Assembly: GCF_000974445.1 (NCBI RefSeq)
Contig: NZ_BBOJ01000002.1
Coordinates: forward strand, 124,001 to 188,000
Reading direction: 5' to 3'
DNA from: Lentzea aerocolonigenes
Lineage (GTDB): Bacteria > Actinomycetota > Actinomycetes > Mycobacteriales > Pseudonocardiaceae
DNA length: 64,000 nucleotides
The notes under the pieces were generated by a model. That model saw only the letters and a program-made list of their open reading frames with translations. It was not told the DNA's origin and made no database searches. This document shows, one piece after another, positions 17,796 through 24,686 of the stretch (the first letter of the stretch is position 1; each line of letters begins with the position of its first letter). The translations under genes and the position numbers were made by a program.

Positions 17796-18302
17796 ATCAA
17801 CGATCACAGCACTCTGCTGCGCGCACTGCACGACGGTCACGCCGACGCGCTCTGGCGTTACGCGCTCCGCCTCACCGGTGACGAGCAACTCGCCGAGGAC
17901 GTCGTCCAGGAAGCCCTCCTGCGGGCGTGGCGCAATCCCTCGATCCTCGAACAGGGCATCACGGCGTCGAAGGCGTGGCTCTACGCCGTGGCGCGCAACT
18001 TCGCCATCGACGAACGCCGCAGCGCCCGTGCCCGCTGGGAGATCGGGTCGGCCCGCGTGCCGGAACAGTCCCGGTGCGACCAGACCGACACGACGCTCGA
18101 CTCGTGGCTGATCGCCGACGCGTTGTCCCAGCTCAAACCCGAGCACAAGGTGGTGATCGTGCGGGCGTACTTCCGGGGCGAGTCGATCGCGGAGCTCGCC
18201 GACGCCCTGGAGGTGCCGCCGGGAACGGTGCGGTCGCGCCTGCACTACGGCCTGCGCGCGCTGCGGCTCGCGCTGGAGGAGAACGGGGTGACCGGGCGGT
18301 GA
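17796..18302 (+). CDS. ECF RNA polymerase sigma factor, start codon unresolved
   Basis: Homology to ECF sigma factors begins at about INDHSTLLRALHDGHADALWRYALRLTGD. Region 2 (QLAEDVVQEALLRAWR) and region 4 (ALSQLKPEHKVVIVRAYF, VPPGTVRSRLHYGLRAL) are complete, and the C-terminus overlaps the anti-sigma gene by four bases. No ATG, GTG or TTG lies near the expected N-terminus: position 17796 is ATC, and the only in-frame standard start is GTG 17667, deep inside the crotonase gene. A GTG at 17788 is in another frame, so a one-base sequence error or a frameshift, or a rare ATC start, must be considered. It sits 10 bp after the crotonase, so it may be part of that operon. Confidence 0.8.
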   Translation: MNDHSTLLRALHDGHADALWRYALRLTGDEQLAEDVVQEALLRAWRNPSILEQGITASKAWLYAVARNFAIDERRSARARWEIGSARVPEQSRCDQTDTTLDSWLIADALSQLKPEHKVVIVRAYFRGESIAELADALEVPPGTVRSRLHYGLRALRLALEENGVTGR

Positions 18303-18622
18303 CGTGCCCGTACCGCGAGTGGGACGTGGCGTACGTGCTGGGCTCGCTGCCTCCCGGTGACCGGCAGGTCTACGAACGCCACCTCGCCCTGTGCCCGCCG
18401 TGCGAGCACGAGGTGGGCCGGCTCGCGGGCACGGCGGGTCTGTTGTCCCGCGTGCCCGCGAAGTGGGCGGTGGAGTCGCTCGAACCGGCCGCGGCCGTGC
18501 CGGCCACCGTGCTGCCGCGGCTGGCTCGGGCGGCGCGAAGACGGCGTCTCACAGTCACGGTGACGACGATCGTGGTCGCCGCCGTGCTCGGAGCGGTGCT
18601 GGCCTTCGTCCTGTGCCCGTGA
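18299..18622 (+). CDS. Zinc-binding anti-sigma factor (ZAS type), membrane anchored
   Basis: The 107-residue protein starts at a GTG overlapping the sigma stop (GTGA). It has the HxxxCxxC zinc signature in ERHLALCPPCEHEV, an intermediate helix region, and one C-terminal transmembrane helix (VTTIVVAAVLGAVLAFVLC) with a very short outer tail. Family role: it holds the partner ECF sigma factor inactive until a signal, often thiol oxidation, releases zinc and the sigma factor. Position next to a putative membrane redox protein makes a redox input attractive, but that is an inference. Confidence 0.85.
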   Translation: MTCPYREWDVAYVLGSLPPGDRQVYERHLALCPPCEHEVGRLAGTAGLLSRVPAKWAVESLEPAAAVPATVLPRLARAARRRRLTVTVTTIVVAAVLGAVLAFVLCP

Positions 18623-18642
18623 AGCCTTCAGCCCCAGCAGAC

Positions 18643-19353
18643 TCAGTCGTGCGGCGACTTCCCCTCGGACGGGTCGTGCACGTCGAGCCGCCCGCACATG
18701 CCCAGCCGTTGCGGCCCCTCCGACCGCATCACGTGGATGTCGGCCTCGGCGAGGTGCCCGAGGTCGCCGTCCCGCAACCGGTCCAGGTGTTCGCCGGTGC
18801 GTTCGGCCGACGCCAGCGCACCGGCCCGCCACCGCTTCTCCCACGCGTCCAGCGACTCCTGCTTCAGGGCGAGGCCGGCGGCGTAGAACTCGTCCAGCGC
18901 CGCGTGGTCTCCGGCCTCCACCCGCTGCCGCAGTTCCAGGAACCCTTCGAGGGCCAGGTCCCGGCGGCGGCGCGCGGACTCCTCGTCACCGGCCTGCGCC
19001 CGCACGGCGTACCCCTCCGCGTCGGCCAGGACCGGCGCCGGGAACGTGAACACCGCGTCACCCGCCTCGGGGAGGCCGCTGTTCTGCATCATCACGATGA
19101 TGCGCAGGTCGCCGTCGTTGACGAGGCGGTGGATGGTGCCGGGCGTGAACCACGCGACCGTGCCCTCGTGCAGTGGCGTCTCGGCGAAACCGCGGCGGGT
19201 CAGGGTCTGCACGCTGCCCCGCCCGCCGACCACGTAGTAGCACTCCGCGCAGGTGAGGTGGACGTGCGGCGATCCTCCGCACAGCCCGTCCACCGTCGGC
19301 CAGTCGTAGACCCGCAGACCGGAGATGCCGATGCCACCGGGGAACGGCGTCAC
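18643..19353 (-). CDS. Cupin-domain protein of a sugar uptake operon
   Basis: The 236-residue protein contains an N-terminal cupin barrel (SPHVHLTCAECYYVVGGRGSV, GTVAWFTPGTIHRLVND) with the His and Glu metal ligands, and a charged helical C-terminal part (about 120-236). The GTG at 19353 overlaps the stop of the DUF6807 gene by four bases, matching the coupling style of this operon; GTG 19356 is also possible. Cupins next to Gfo/Idh/MocA and DUF6807 genes usually belong to sugar catabolism, as isomerase, epimerase or binding protein. The precise reaction is unknown. It is the last gene of the run that starts at 24436. Confidence 0.75.
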   Translation of the reverse strand: MTPFPGGIGISGLRVYDWPTVDGLCGGSPHVHLTCAECYYVVGGRGSVQTLTRRGFAETPLHEGTVAWFTPGTIHRLVNDGDLRIIVMMQNSGLPEAGDAVFTFPAPVLADAEGYAVRAQAGDEESARRRRDLALEGFLELRQRVEAGDHAALDEFYAAGLALKQESLDAWEKRWRAGALASAERTGEHLDRLRDGDLGHLAEADIHVMRSEGPQRLGMCGRLDVHDPSEGKSPHD

Positions 19354-20231
19354 CACGGGTGAGTCTCCACATAGGACTCCAGGTGCTCGCGGTCCCACTC
19401 ACCGGTGGCCACGACGAGCCGGTACCGCAGGCTCAGCGACTCGCCCGCGGCCACCTCCACGGTGTCGAAGAACGCGAACGACGGGTTCACCGCCGCGAAC
19501 GGCGTGGAGCGCACGAACCAGTGGGTGTTCTTGTTCTCCGGGTGGTCGATGAACAACAACGTCGACGAACGGTCCACCTCGTCGTGCTGACCGACGAACG
19601 CGAGCCACCGCGCCGCCTTGCCCATCATCTCCTGCCCGGAACCGCCGTCGGCGGTGATGACCGTGCCCTCGGTGAACGAACGCGGGCCGCGCCAGAAGAA
19701 GCCGGTGTAGCCCGCGAGCTCACGGCCGTTGGTCGTCGGGCTGCCGAAGACCAGCGGTTCCGAGCGGAGGTTCTCCAGCGTGGTGGCGAACTCCAGCGTC
19801 CACGCGTCGTCCTCGACGTCGCGCACGGTGACCGACCGCGACTCGCGCACCCAGTTCTCGCCGGCCTCGGTGAACCAGGACAGCGTCTCCTCGAAGCCCG
19901 AGTCCGTGGACGTGAACTCGTCGTGCCGCATGCTGCCGACGTTCGGCAGCGCCACGTACCCCTGGTCGCGCAGGTACGTGTTGCCACCCCAGAAGTTCTC
20001 GCCCGACACGTCGGTGGCGGTCATCTGCACGCCCTTGTGCCAGCGGTGGTCGTGCGGCCGGAACGCCGTCACCACGTCACCGGCCAGGGTCCGCACGGGG
20101 TGCAGGTACGGCTTCGGGCCCTCGAACGCCGGCGTCGACGGCCGGTGGACGTAGGTGAAGAGCTCGACGTCGCCCACCGACGCGACGAGCACCTCGTCGT
20201 CGTGCCGAGTGATCACCGGGCGTTCGCCCAT
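19350..20231 (-). CDS. DUF6807 (PmoA-like) family protein
   Basis: The 293-residue protein is all-beta, with the family features FRPHDHRWHKGVQM, FWGGNTYLRDQGYV and PENKNTHWFVRSTPFAAVNPSFAFFD. Databases carry the name PmoA for this family from an old annotation, but there is no methane monooxygenase homology to expect here; members accompany Gfo/Idh/MocA dehydrogenases in sugar operons. The conserved histidines could bind metal or sugar. ATG 20231 overlaps the preceding gene by 19 bases; GTG 20216 would give the four-base GTGA overlap used elsewhere in this operon and is a good alternative. Function unknown beyond carbohydrate context. Confidence 0.8.
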   Translation of the reverse strand: MGERPVITRHDDEVLVASVGDVELFTYVHRPSTPAFEGPKPYLHPVRTLAGDVVTAFRPHDHRWHKGVQMTATDVSGENFWGGNTYLRDQGYVALPNVGSMRHDEFTSTDSGFEETLSWFTEAGENWVRESRSVTVRDVEDDAWTLEFATTLENLRSEPLVFGSPTTNGRELAGYTGFFWRGPRSFTEGTVITADGGSGQEMMGKAARWLAFVGQHDEVDRSSTLLFIDHPENKNTHWFVRSTPFAAVNPSFAFFDTVEVAAGESLSLRYRLVVATGEWDREHLESYVETHPW

Positions 20232-21295
20232 GGGGCACCGATTCCTTCCATCGTCGCGTAGAACGGGCTGTCCGGCCCGATCTGACCGGCCTTCACCGCG
20301 GTTCCGGTGAACGCCGAGGCGTACAACGCCGCGATGAACTCCATGGTGTTGCGCGTGTCCGCCATCGTCACCGGCGGCGTCTCACCACTGTCCAGGGCGT
20401 CGAGGAACGCCGCCAGCTGACATCCGTGGCCGCTGACGACCCCGGACTGCTCCTCCCGCCAGCGGTCGGCGACGTCGTCGTGACCGGGCGCGGGCGTGAC
20501 GGTCCAGTGGGCGTCGGTGTAGCCGTAGAGGTGCTCGACCTCGACCGTCGCGTGCTCGAAGTCGAACCGCAGCTGCGAGGTCTCCCTCGGCGACAGCACC
20601 GAGTTGATCACCGACGCGACCGTGCCGTCGGCGAAGGTCACCAGCGCCATCGACACGTCCTCGGTCGCGACGTCCCGCGCCTGCCTGGCGGCGATCGCCC
20701 GGATCTCCTGCCAGGGGCCGAGGATCGAAAGCATCATGTCGAACTGGTGGATGCCGTGGCCCATCGTCGGACCGCCGCCCTCGCTGTCCCACGACCCGCG
20801 CCACGGCACGTCGAAGTAGGCGTCGCCGCGGTACCAGAGGGTGTCGCTCTTCGCGACCATCGACCGGCCGAGGAGACCTTCCGCCATCATGCGGCGCAGG
20901 CGGACCGCGGCGGGCCCGAAGCGGTGCTGGAACACCGTCGCCACCCGGCCGGCCGAGTCGCGTTCGGCCGCGATCAACGTGTCGATCTCGCTCAACGACA
21001 ACGCCGGCGGCTTCTCCACGAGCACGTTCACGTCGGCGGCGAGACTTTCGAGCGCGAGCGGCACGTGTGCGCGTGGCGGAGTGCACACGTGCACCACGTC
21101 CAGTTTCTCCGCGTCGAGCACCGCCGCGAGGCTGGGGTAGACGCGCGGTCCGCCCCACTCATCGGCGAACGCGTTCGCCCGTGCCTCGTCCACGTCCACG
21201 ACGGCGACGAGCTCGATCCGCTCTCCCGCCGCCCGCAACGCCTCGGCGTGCGAAGTCGCGATCGCACCCGTGCCGACGATGGCCGCGCGCCTCAC
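20213..21295 (-). CDS. Gfo/Idh/MocA-family NAD(P)-dependent sugar dehydrogenase
   Basis: The 360-residue protein has an N-terminal Rossmann fold (AAIVGTGAIATSHAEAL), the family motif VEKPPALS at about residue 93, and the C-terminal alpha/beta domain with the substrate region GGGPTMGHGIHQFDMMLSILG. It should oxidise or reduce a hydroxyl of a sugar, inositol or sugar acid in the cytosol. Its GTG start overlaps the stop of the binding-protein gene (GTGA), so it is coupled to the importer. The imported sugar is therefore its likely substrate source; identity is unknown. Confidence 0.88.
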   Translation of the reverse strand: MRRAAIVGTGAIATSHAEALRAAGERIELVAVVDVDEARANAFADEWGGPRVYPSLAAVLDAEKLDVVHVCTPPRAHVPLALESLAADVNVLVEKPPALSLSEIDTLIAAERDSAGRVATVFQHRFGPAAVRLRRMMAEGLLGRSMVAKSDTLWYRGDAYFDVPWRGSWDSEGGGPTMGHGIHQFDMMLSILGPWQEIRAIAARQARDVATEDVSMALVTFADGTVASVINSVLSPRETSQLRFDFEHATVEVEHLYGYTDAHWTVTPAPGHDDVADRWREEQSGVVSGHGCQLAAFLDALDSGETPPVTMADTRNTMEFIAALYASAFTGTAVKAGQIGPDSPFYATMEGIGAPWANAR

Positions 21296-22605
21296 TTCGC
21301 CGCGTCCACTTCGGACTGGACTTCCTTGATGAACGACGCGGCCGCCGCGTCCGGCGTGGTGCGGCCGAACAGGACGTCCTCGGTCTTGCGCTTGAGGATC
21401 GCGTCGAGGGTGCTGGCACCCTTCGGGGTGATCCGGGGCGGGTCGCTGACGGGCACGGTGTCCAGGTACTCCTTGGCTGCCTTGTCGGTTTCCTTGAGCT
21501 GGCCCGCGATCGCGTCGCGGATCTTGAGGTTCGCGGGCACGCCGCGTTCGGTCAGCAGGATCTTGGCCGCTTCCTCGTCGTTGGCGAGGAAGCTCACGAA
21601 CGCGGCGGCCTCGGCGGGGTGCTTGGACCGCGACGACACCGACCAGAACATCGACGGCTTGTAGTAGGCGCCGGGCTTGCCCTGCGACTCACCGGGCAGG
21701 CGCAGCAGCTTCAGCTTGGCGCCACTGGCCGCGGTCAACGCGGTCAGCTGGGTGTTCCACCAGAAGCCGAACGCCGCGGTGTTGGTCGCGGTCGCGGACT
21801 GGTTCAGCCCGGCGGAGGCCTTCTCGATCGTCACCGACGGCGGTGCGGCCACCCCGGTCTTGGACAGGTCGAGGATGTACTGCCAGTACTGCGTGGCGAT
21901 CTCGGGCGGCAGGACGACCTTGCCCTGCTGGTCGAACAGCGACTTGCCCTGCTGCCGCGCCCGGATGCTCAGCCCGGCGGTGTCGTTGATGCCCGGCGAC
22001 TGCACGCCGAACACCTGGCCACCGCCGGCCTTGGAGACCTGGTCACCGATCTTCTTCAGGTCGTCCCACGACCACTTGGTGTCGTCGGGCACCGGGATGT
22101 CGTACTTCGCCAGCAGGTCGGTGTTGACCATGATCGAGTACATGCCGAGGCCCACCGGCAGGCCGTACTGCTTGCCGTCGACGGCACCGGTCGCGAGCGC
22201 CTTCTGGTCGAAGTTCGCGGTGTCGAGGTGTTTCTTGGCCTCGTTTAGGTCGAGCAACGCGCCGCGCTCGGAGTAGGAGGCGATGTACAGCTCGTCCATC
22301 TGCATGATGTCCGGCGCGTCGTTGGCCGCCATGGTGGTGGCGAGGCTGTCCCAGTAGCCGTTCCACTCCTTGAACTCACCCTTGATGGTGATGTTCGGGT
22401 GCTTCTTCTGGAACATGTCGATGACCTGCTGGGTGCGCTTGTGCCGGTCGTCCGCGCCCCACCAGGTGAAGCGCAACGTCACCGGCTCCGCGGTCAGGTC
22501 ACCGCCGGCCTCGGAACCGGACCCGCAGGCCGCCAGCATCGACGCGGTCAACGACACCAGGACCGTTAACGCGGTGCGACGGCGAACCCCTTTGAGCATG
22601 TCCAT
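21292..22605 (-). CDS. ABC sugar transporter, extracellular solute-binding lipoprotein (family 1)
   Basis: The 437-residue protein has a lipoprotein signal with lipobox LAAC (Cys27) after a basic N-terminus. The mature chain shows the family 1 pattern LRFTWWGADDRHKRTQQVIDMFQKK, the acceptor segment APDIMQMDELY, and a C-terminal helix LDAILKRKTEDVLFGRTTPDAAAASFI. It captures an oligosaccharide or sugar at the cell surface and passes it to the two permeases encoded just upstream in the same operon. Nine bases separate it from the permease stop. Ligand cannot be read from the sequence. Confidence 0.93.
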   Translation of the reverse strand: MDMLKGVRRRTALTVLVSLTASMLAACGSGSEAGGDLTAEPVTLRFTWWGADDRHKRTQQVIDMFQKKHPNITIKGEFKEWNGYWDSLATTMAANDAPDIMQMDELYIASYSERGALLDLNEAKKHLDTANFDQKALATGAVDGKQYGLPVGLGMYSIMVNTDLLAKYDIPVPDDTKWSWDDLKKIGDQVSKAGGGQVFGVQSPGINDTAGLSIRARQQGKSLFDQQGKVVLPPEIATQYWQYILDLSKTGVAAPPSVTIEKASAGLNQSATATNTAAFGFWWNTQLTALTAASGAKLKLLRLPGESQGKPGAYYKPSMFWSVSSRSKHPAEAAAFVSFLANDEEAAKILLTERGVPANLKIRDAIAGQLKETDKAAKEYLDTVPVSDPPRITPKGASTLDAILKRKTEDVLFGRTTPDAAAASFIKEVQSEVDAAK

Positions 22606-22614
22606 TCCTTTCGG

Positions 22615-23523
22615 CTACTTGCCCCCGGTCGTGGCGATCCCCTTGACGAGGTACCGCTGGCCGATGAGGAAGGCGAGGAAGATCGGGACGAGCGACACCA
22701 CGCTCATCGCGAACTGGGAACCCCACGACGTGGCGACCGTCGAGTCGACGAACGAGCGCAGGGCGACGGGCACCGTGTACATCTCCGGGTCCGTCAGGTA
22801 GATCAGCTGGGTGAAGAAGTCGTTCCACGTCCAGATGAACGTGAAGATCGTCGTGGTGGCCAGCGCGGGTTTCATCAGCGGCAGGACGATCTGCGCGAAG
22901 ATCCGCGGGTGACCGCAGCCGTCGATGCGGGCGGCCTCGTCCAGCTCGCGCGGCAGGCCGCGGATGAACTGCACCATCAGGAACACGAAGAACGCGTCCG
23001 TGGCGAGGATCTTCGGCACGATCAGCGGCAGGAACGTGTTCACCCACCCGGCCTGCGAGAACAGCACGTACTGCGGCACGATGATCACGTGCACCGGCAG
23101 CATGATCGTGCCGAGCATGATGCCGAACCACCACCGCTTGCCGCTGAAGTTCAGCCGGGCGAACGCGTAGGCCGCCATCGAGCACGACACCAGGTTGCCG
23201 ATGATGCAGCCCAGCACCAGGATCGTCGAGTTGAGCAGGTACGTCCCGAACGACGGGTTGAGGGCGTTCCAGCCCTCGGTGTAGTTCTCGGTCTGCAGGC
23301 TGTCGAGGATCAGGCCGGGGTTGCGGAAGATCTCGTCGCCCGGCCGCAGCGAGCTGACGATCATCCACAGCACCGGGTACAGCATGATGAACCCGATGAC
23401 GACCAGGCCCAGGTGCTTGGCCGGCACGATCAGCCGCCGCCGCAGGGAGGTTCGGGCCGGTGGTGGTGTCACCGGCGGTGCCGGGAGCGGGGCCGTCGTT
23501 GCTCGGCGCACATCAGTCGTCAT
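22615..23523 (-). CDS. ABC sugar transporter permease (MalG type)
   Basis: The 302-residue protein has six predicted membrane helices after a proline-rich cytosolic N-terminus, and the EAA loop ELDEAARIDGCGHPRIFAQIVLPLMKP that contacts the ATPase. It ends KGIATTGGK, typical of MalG-type carbohydrate permeases. ATG 23523 overlaps the stop of the MalF-type gene by 11 bases. No ATP-binding subunit is encoded in the operon, so an MsiK-like shared ATPase is expected. Confidence 0.93.
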   Translation of the reverse strand: MTTDVRRATTAPLPAPPVTPPPARTSLRRRLIVPAKHLGLVVIGFIMLYPVLWMIVSSLRPGDEIFRNPGLILDSLQTENYTEGWNALNPSFGTYLLNSTILVLGCIIGNLVSCSMAAYAFARLNFSGKRWWFGIMLGTIMLPVHVIIVPQYVLFSQAGWVNTFLPLIVPKILATDAFFVFLMVQFIRGLPRELDEAARIDGCGHPRIFAQIVLPLMKPALATTTIFTFIWTWNDFFTQLIYLTDPEMYTVPVALRSFVDSTVATSWGSQFAMSVVSLVPIFLAFLIGQRYLVKGIATTGGK

Positions 23524-24436
23524 AGAACACCCAGTACTTCGCCGCCCAGAAGTTGATCGCGGTGAACGCCGCGATGATCAGGAGCAGGAACCACGCCAGC
23601 GCCGACGCGTAACCCATGTCGAACCGGCTGAATCCCTGTTGGTACAGGTAAAGCGTGTAGAACATGGTCGAGTCGGACGGTCCGCCCGTGCCGCCGGAGA
23701 CCACGAACGCCTGCGTGAACGACTGGAACGCGTGGATGATCTGCAGCACCAGGTTGAAGAACAGGATCGGTGACAGCAGCGGCAGGGTGATCCGCCAGAA
23801 CTGCGACCACTTGCTCGCGCCGTCGATCGCGGCGGCCTCGTAGTAGACCGCCGGGATCTGCCGCAGACCCGCCAGGAAGATGATCATCGGTGAGCCGAAC
23901 GTCCAGACGTTCAGCACGATCAGCGTCGACAGCGCGGTGTCCGGGTCGGAGATCCAGCCCCTGCCCTCGATGCCGACGAAGCTCAGCACCCGGTTGATCA
24001 GACCTTCCGCGCCGAAGACCTGGGTCCACAGCACCGCGATGGCGACGCTCGACCCGAGCAGTGAGGGCAGGTAGAACGCCGAGCGGTAGAACGCGAGTCC
24101 GCGCAGCCCGCGGTCGAGCAGCAGCGCCACCCCCAGTGCGCAGGCGAGCTGCAGCGGCACCGACACGAGCACGTAGGTGAACGTGACGCCCAGCGCGTTG
24201 TGCAACCGTTCGTCGCTGAAGATGCGGGCGAAGTTGTCGAATCCGATGAACTTCGGCGGCTGGATCAGGTTGTACTTGGTGAACCCGAGCAGGAACGACG
24301 CGAGCACGGGGCCGACGGTGATGAAGATCAGTCCGGCGAACCACGGCGCGAGGAACCAGAACGCCGCCTTGTTGTCGCGCTTGCGCACTTGGACGCCGCC
24401 GTGCCGCAGCTGGCGCAGTTCGTCTAACGCGCTCAT
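23513..24436 (-). CDS. ABC sugar transporter permease (MalF type)
   Basis: The 307-residue protein begins MSALDELRQLRHGG, then six membrane helices starting AFWFLAPWFAGLIFITVGPVL, with the EAA loop YYEAAAIDGASKWSQFWRITLPLL. The ATG at 24436 is chosen because an in-frame extension to 24817 would run through the operator, the promoter and the box array. It is the first gene of a six-gene operon (permeases, binding protein, dehydrogenase, DUF6807, cupin). Paralogue of the MalF-type gene at 28992. Confidence 0.93.
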   Translation of the reverse strand: MSALDELRQLRHGGVQVRKRDNKAAFWFLAPWFAGLIFITVGPVLASFLLGFTKYNLIQPPKFIGFDNFARIFSDERLHNALGVTFTYVLVSVPLQLACALGVALLLDRGLRGLAFYRSAFYLPSLLGSSVAIAVLWTQVFGAEGLINRVLSFVGIEGRGWISDPDTALSTLIVLNVWTFGSPMIIFLAGLRQIPAVYYEAAAIDGASKWSQFWRITLPLLSPILFFNLVLQIIHAFQSFTQAFVVSGGTGGPSDSTMFYTLYLYQQGFSRFDMGYASALAWFLLLIIAAFTAINFWAAKYWVFYDD

Positions 24437-24457
24437 GAACCCCTGACCCCATCGGCT

Positions 24458-24502
24458 GGAAAACGCTTTCCGGAGTCTGCATCGGGGGTTCGCGAGCGTC
24501 AA
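24458..24502 (-). promoter_or_regulatory. Promoter with overlapping LacI-type operator for the minus-strand transporter operon
   Basis: On the minus strand a -35 TTGACG (24502-24497), 17-bp spacer and weak -10 CAGACT (24479-24474) are followed by GGAAAGCGTTTTCC (24471-24458), an imperfect palindrome that would cover the transcription start. The layout is nearly the same as at 28859-28904 before the other transporter operon, indicating a common repressor. Confidence 0.65.
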
Positions 24503-24511
24503 GCAAGGTCG

Positions 24512-24557
24512 TCGAACAGCGTCGAACGGCGTTGTCGAACGGAGACGCCTCGTTCGA
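24512..24557. promoter_or_regulatory. TCGAAC-box cluster upstream of the transporter promoter
   Basis: TCGAAC at 24512, 24522 and 24535, and GTTCGA at 24552. They lie just upstream of the -35 element of the minus-strand operon, the usual place for an activator. The first two have a 10-bp period. Confidence 0.55.
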
Positions 24558-24620
24558 TAACAGTCCTTTGTGGACCGAGCGCTGAAGTCGAGCCGACCGG
24601 GCATACCGGTCACACTGTTC

Positions 24621-24672
24621 GGCGCGAAAAGCACGTTCAGGCCATGGGCGGCCCCAACGTGCTTTTCGCGCC
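24621..24672. terminator. Large palindrome after the PAP2 gene, probable terminator or repeat element
   Basis: Perfect 17-bp arms, GGCGCGAAAAGCACGTT (24621-24637) and its complement (24656-24672), flank an 18-nt loop that can form an inner GGCC stem. It lies 14 bp beyond the PAP2 stop codon. Hairpins with this GAAAAGCACGTT core look like a recurrent extragenic element of related actinomycetes, as far as I recall; only one copy is in this window. Confidence 0.65.
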
Positions 24673-24686
24673 AAAGACAGCAGGCG

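Noticed and set aside
19350..20231. A methane monooxygenase subunit, from the PmoA name of the family
   Set aside because: The sequence is a soluble all-beta protein of the DUF6807 type without the membrane helices of PmoA, in a sugar operon.
24621..24672. A phage or integrative element attachment site
   Set aside because: It is a symmetric palindrome after a gene end without integrase, tRNA or a direct-repeat partner in the window; terminator or repeat element is simpler.
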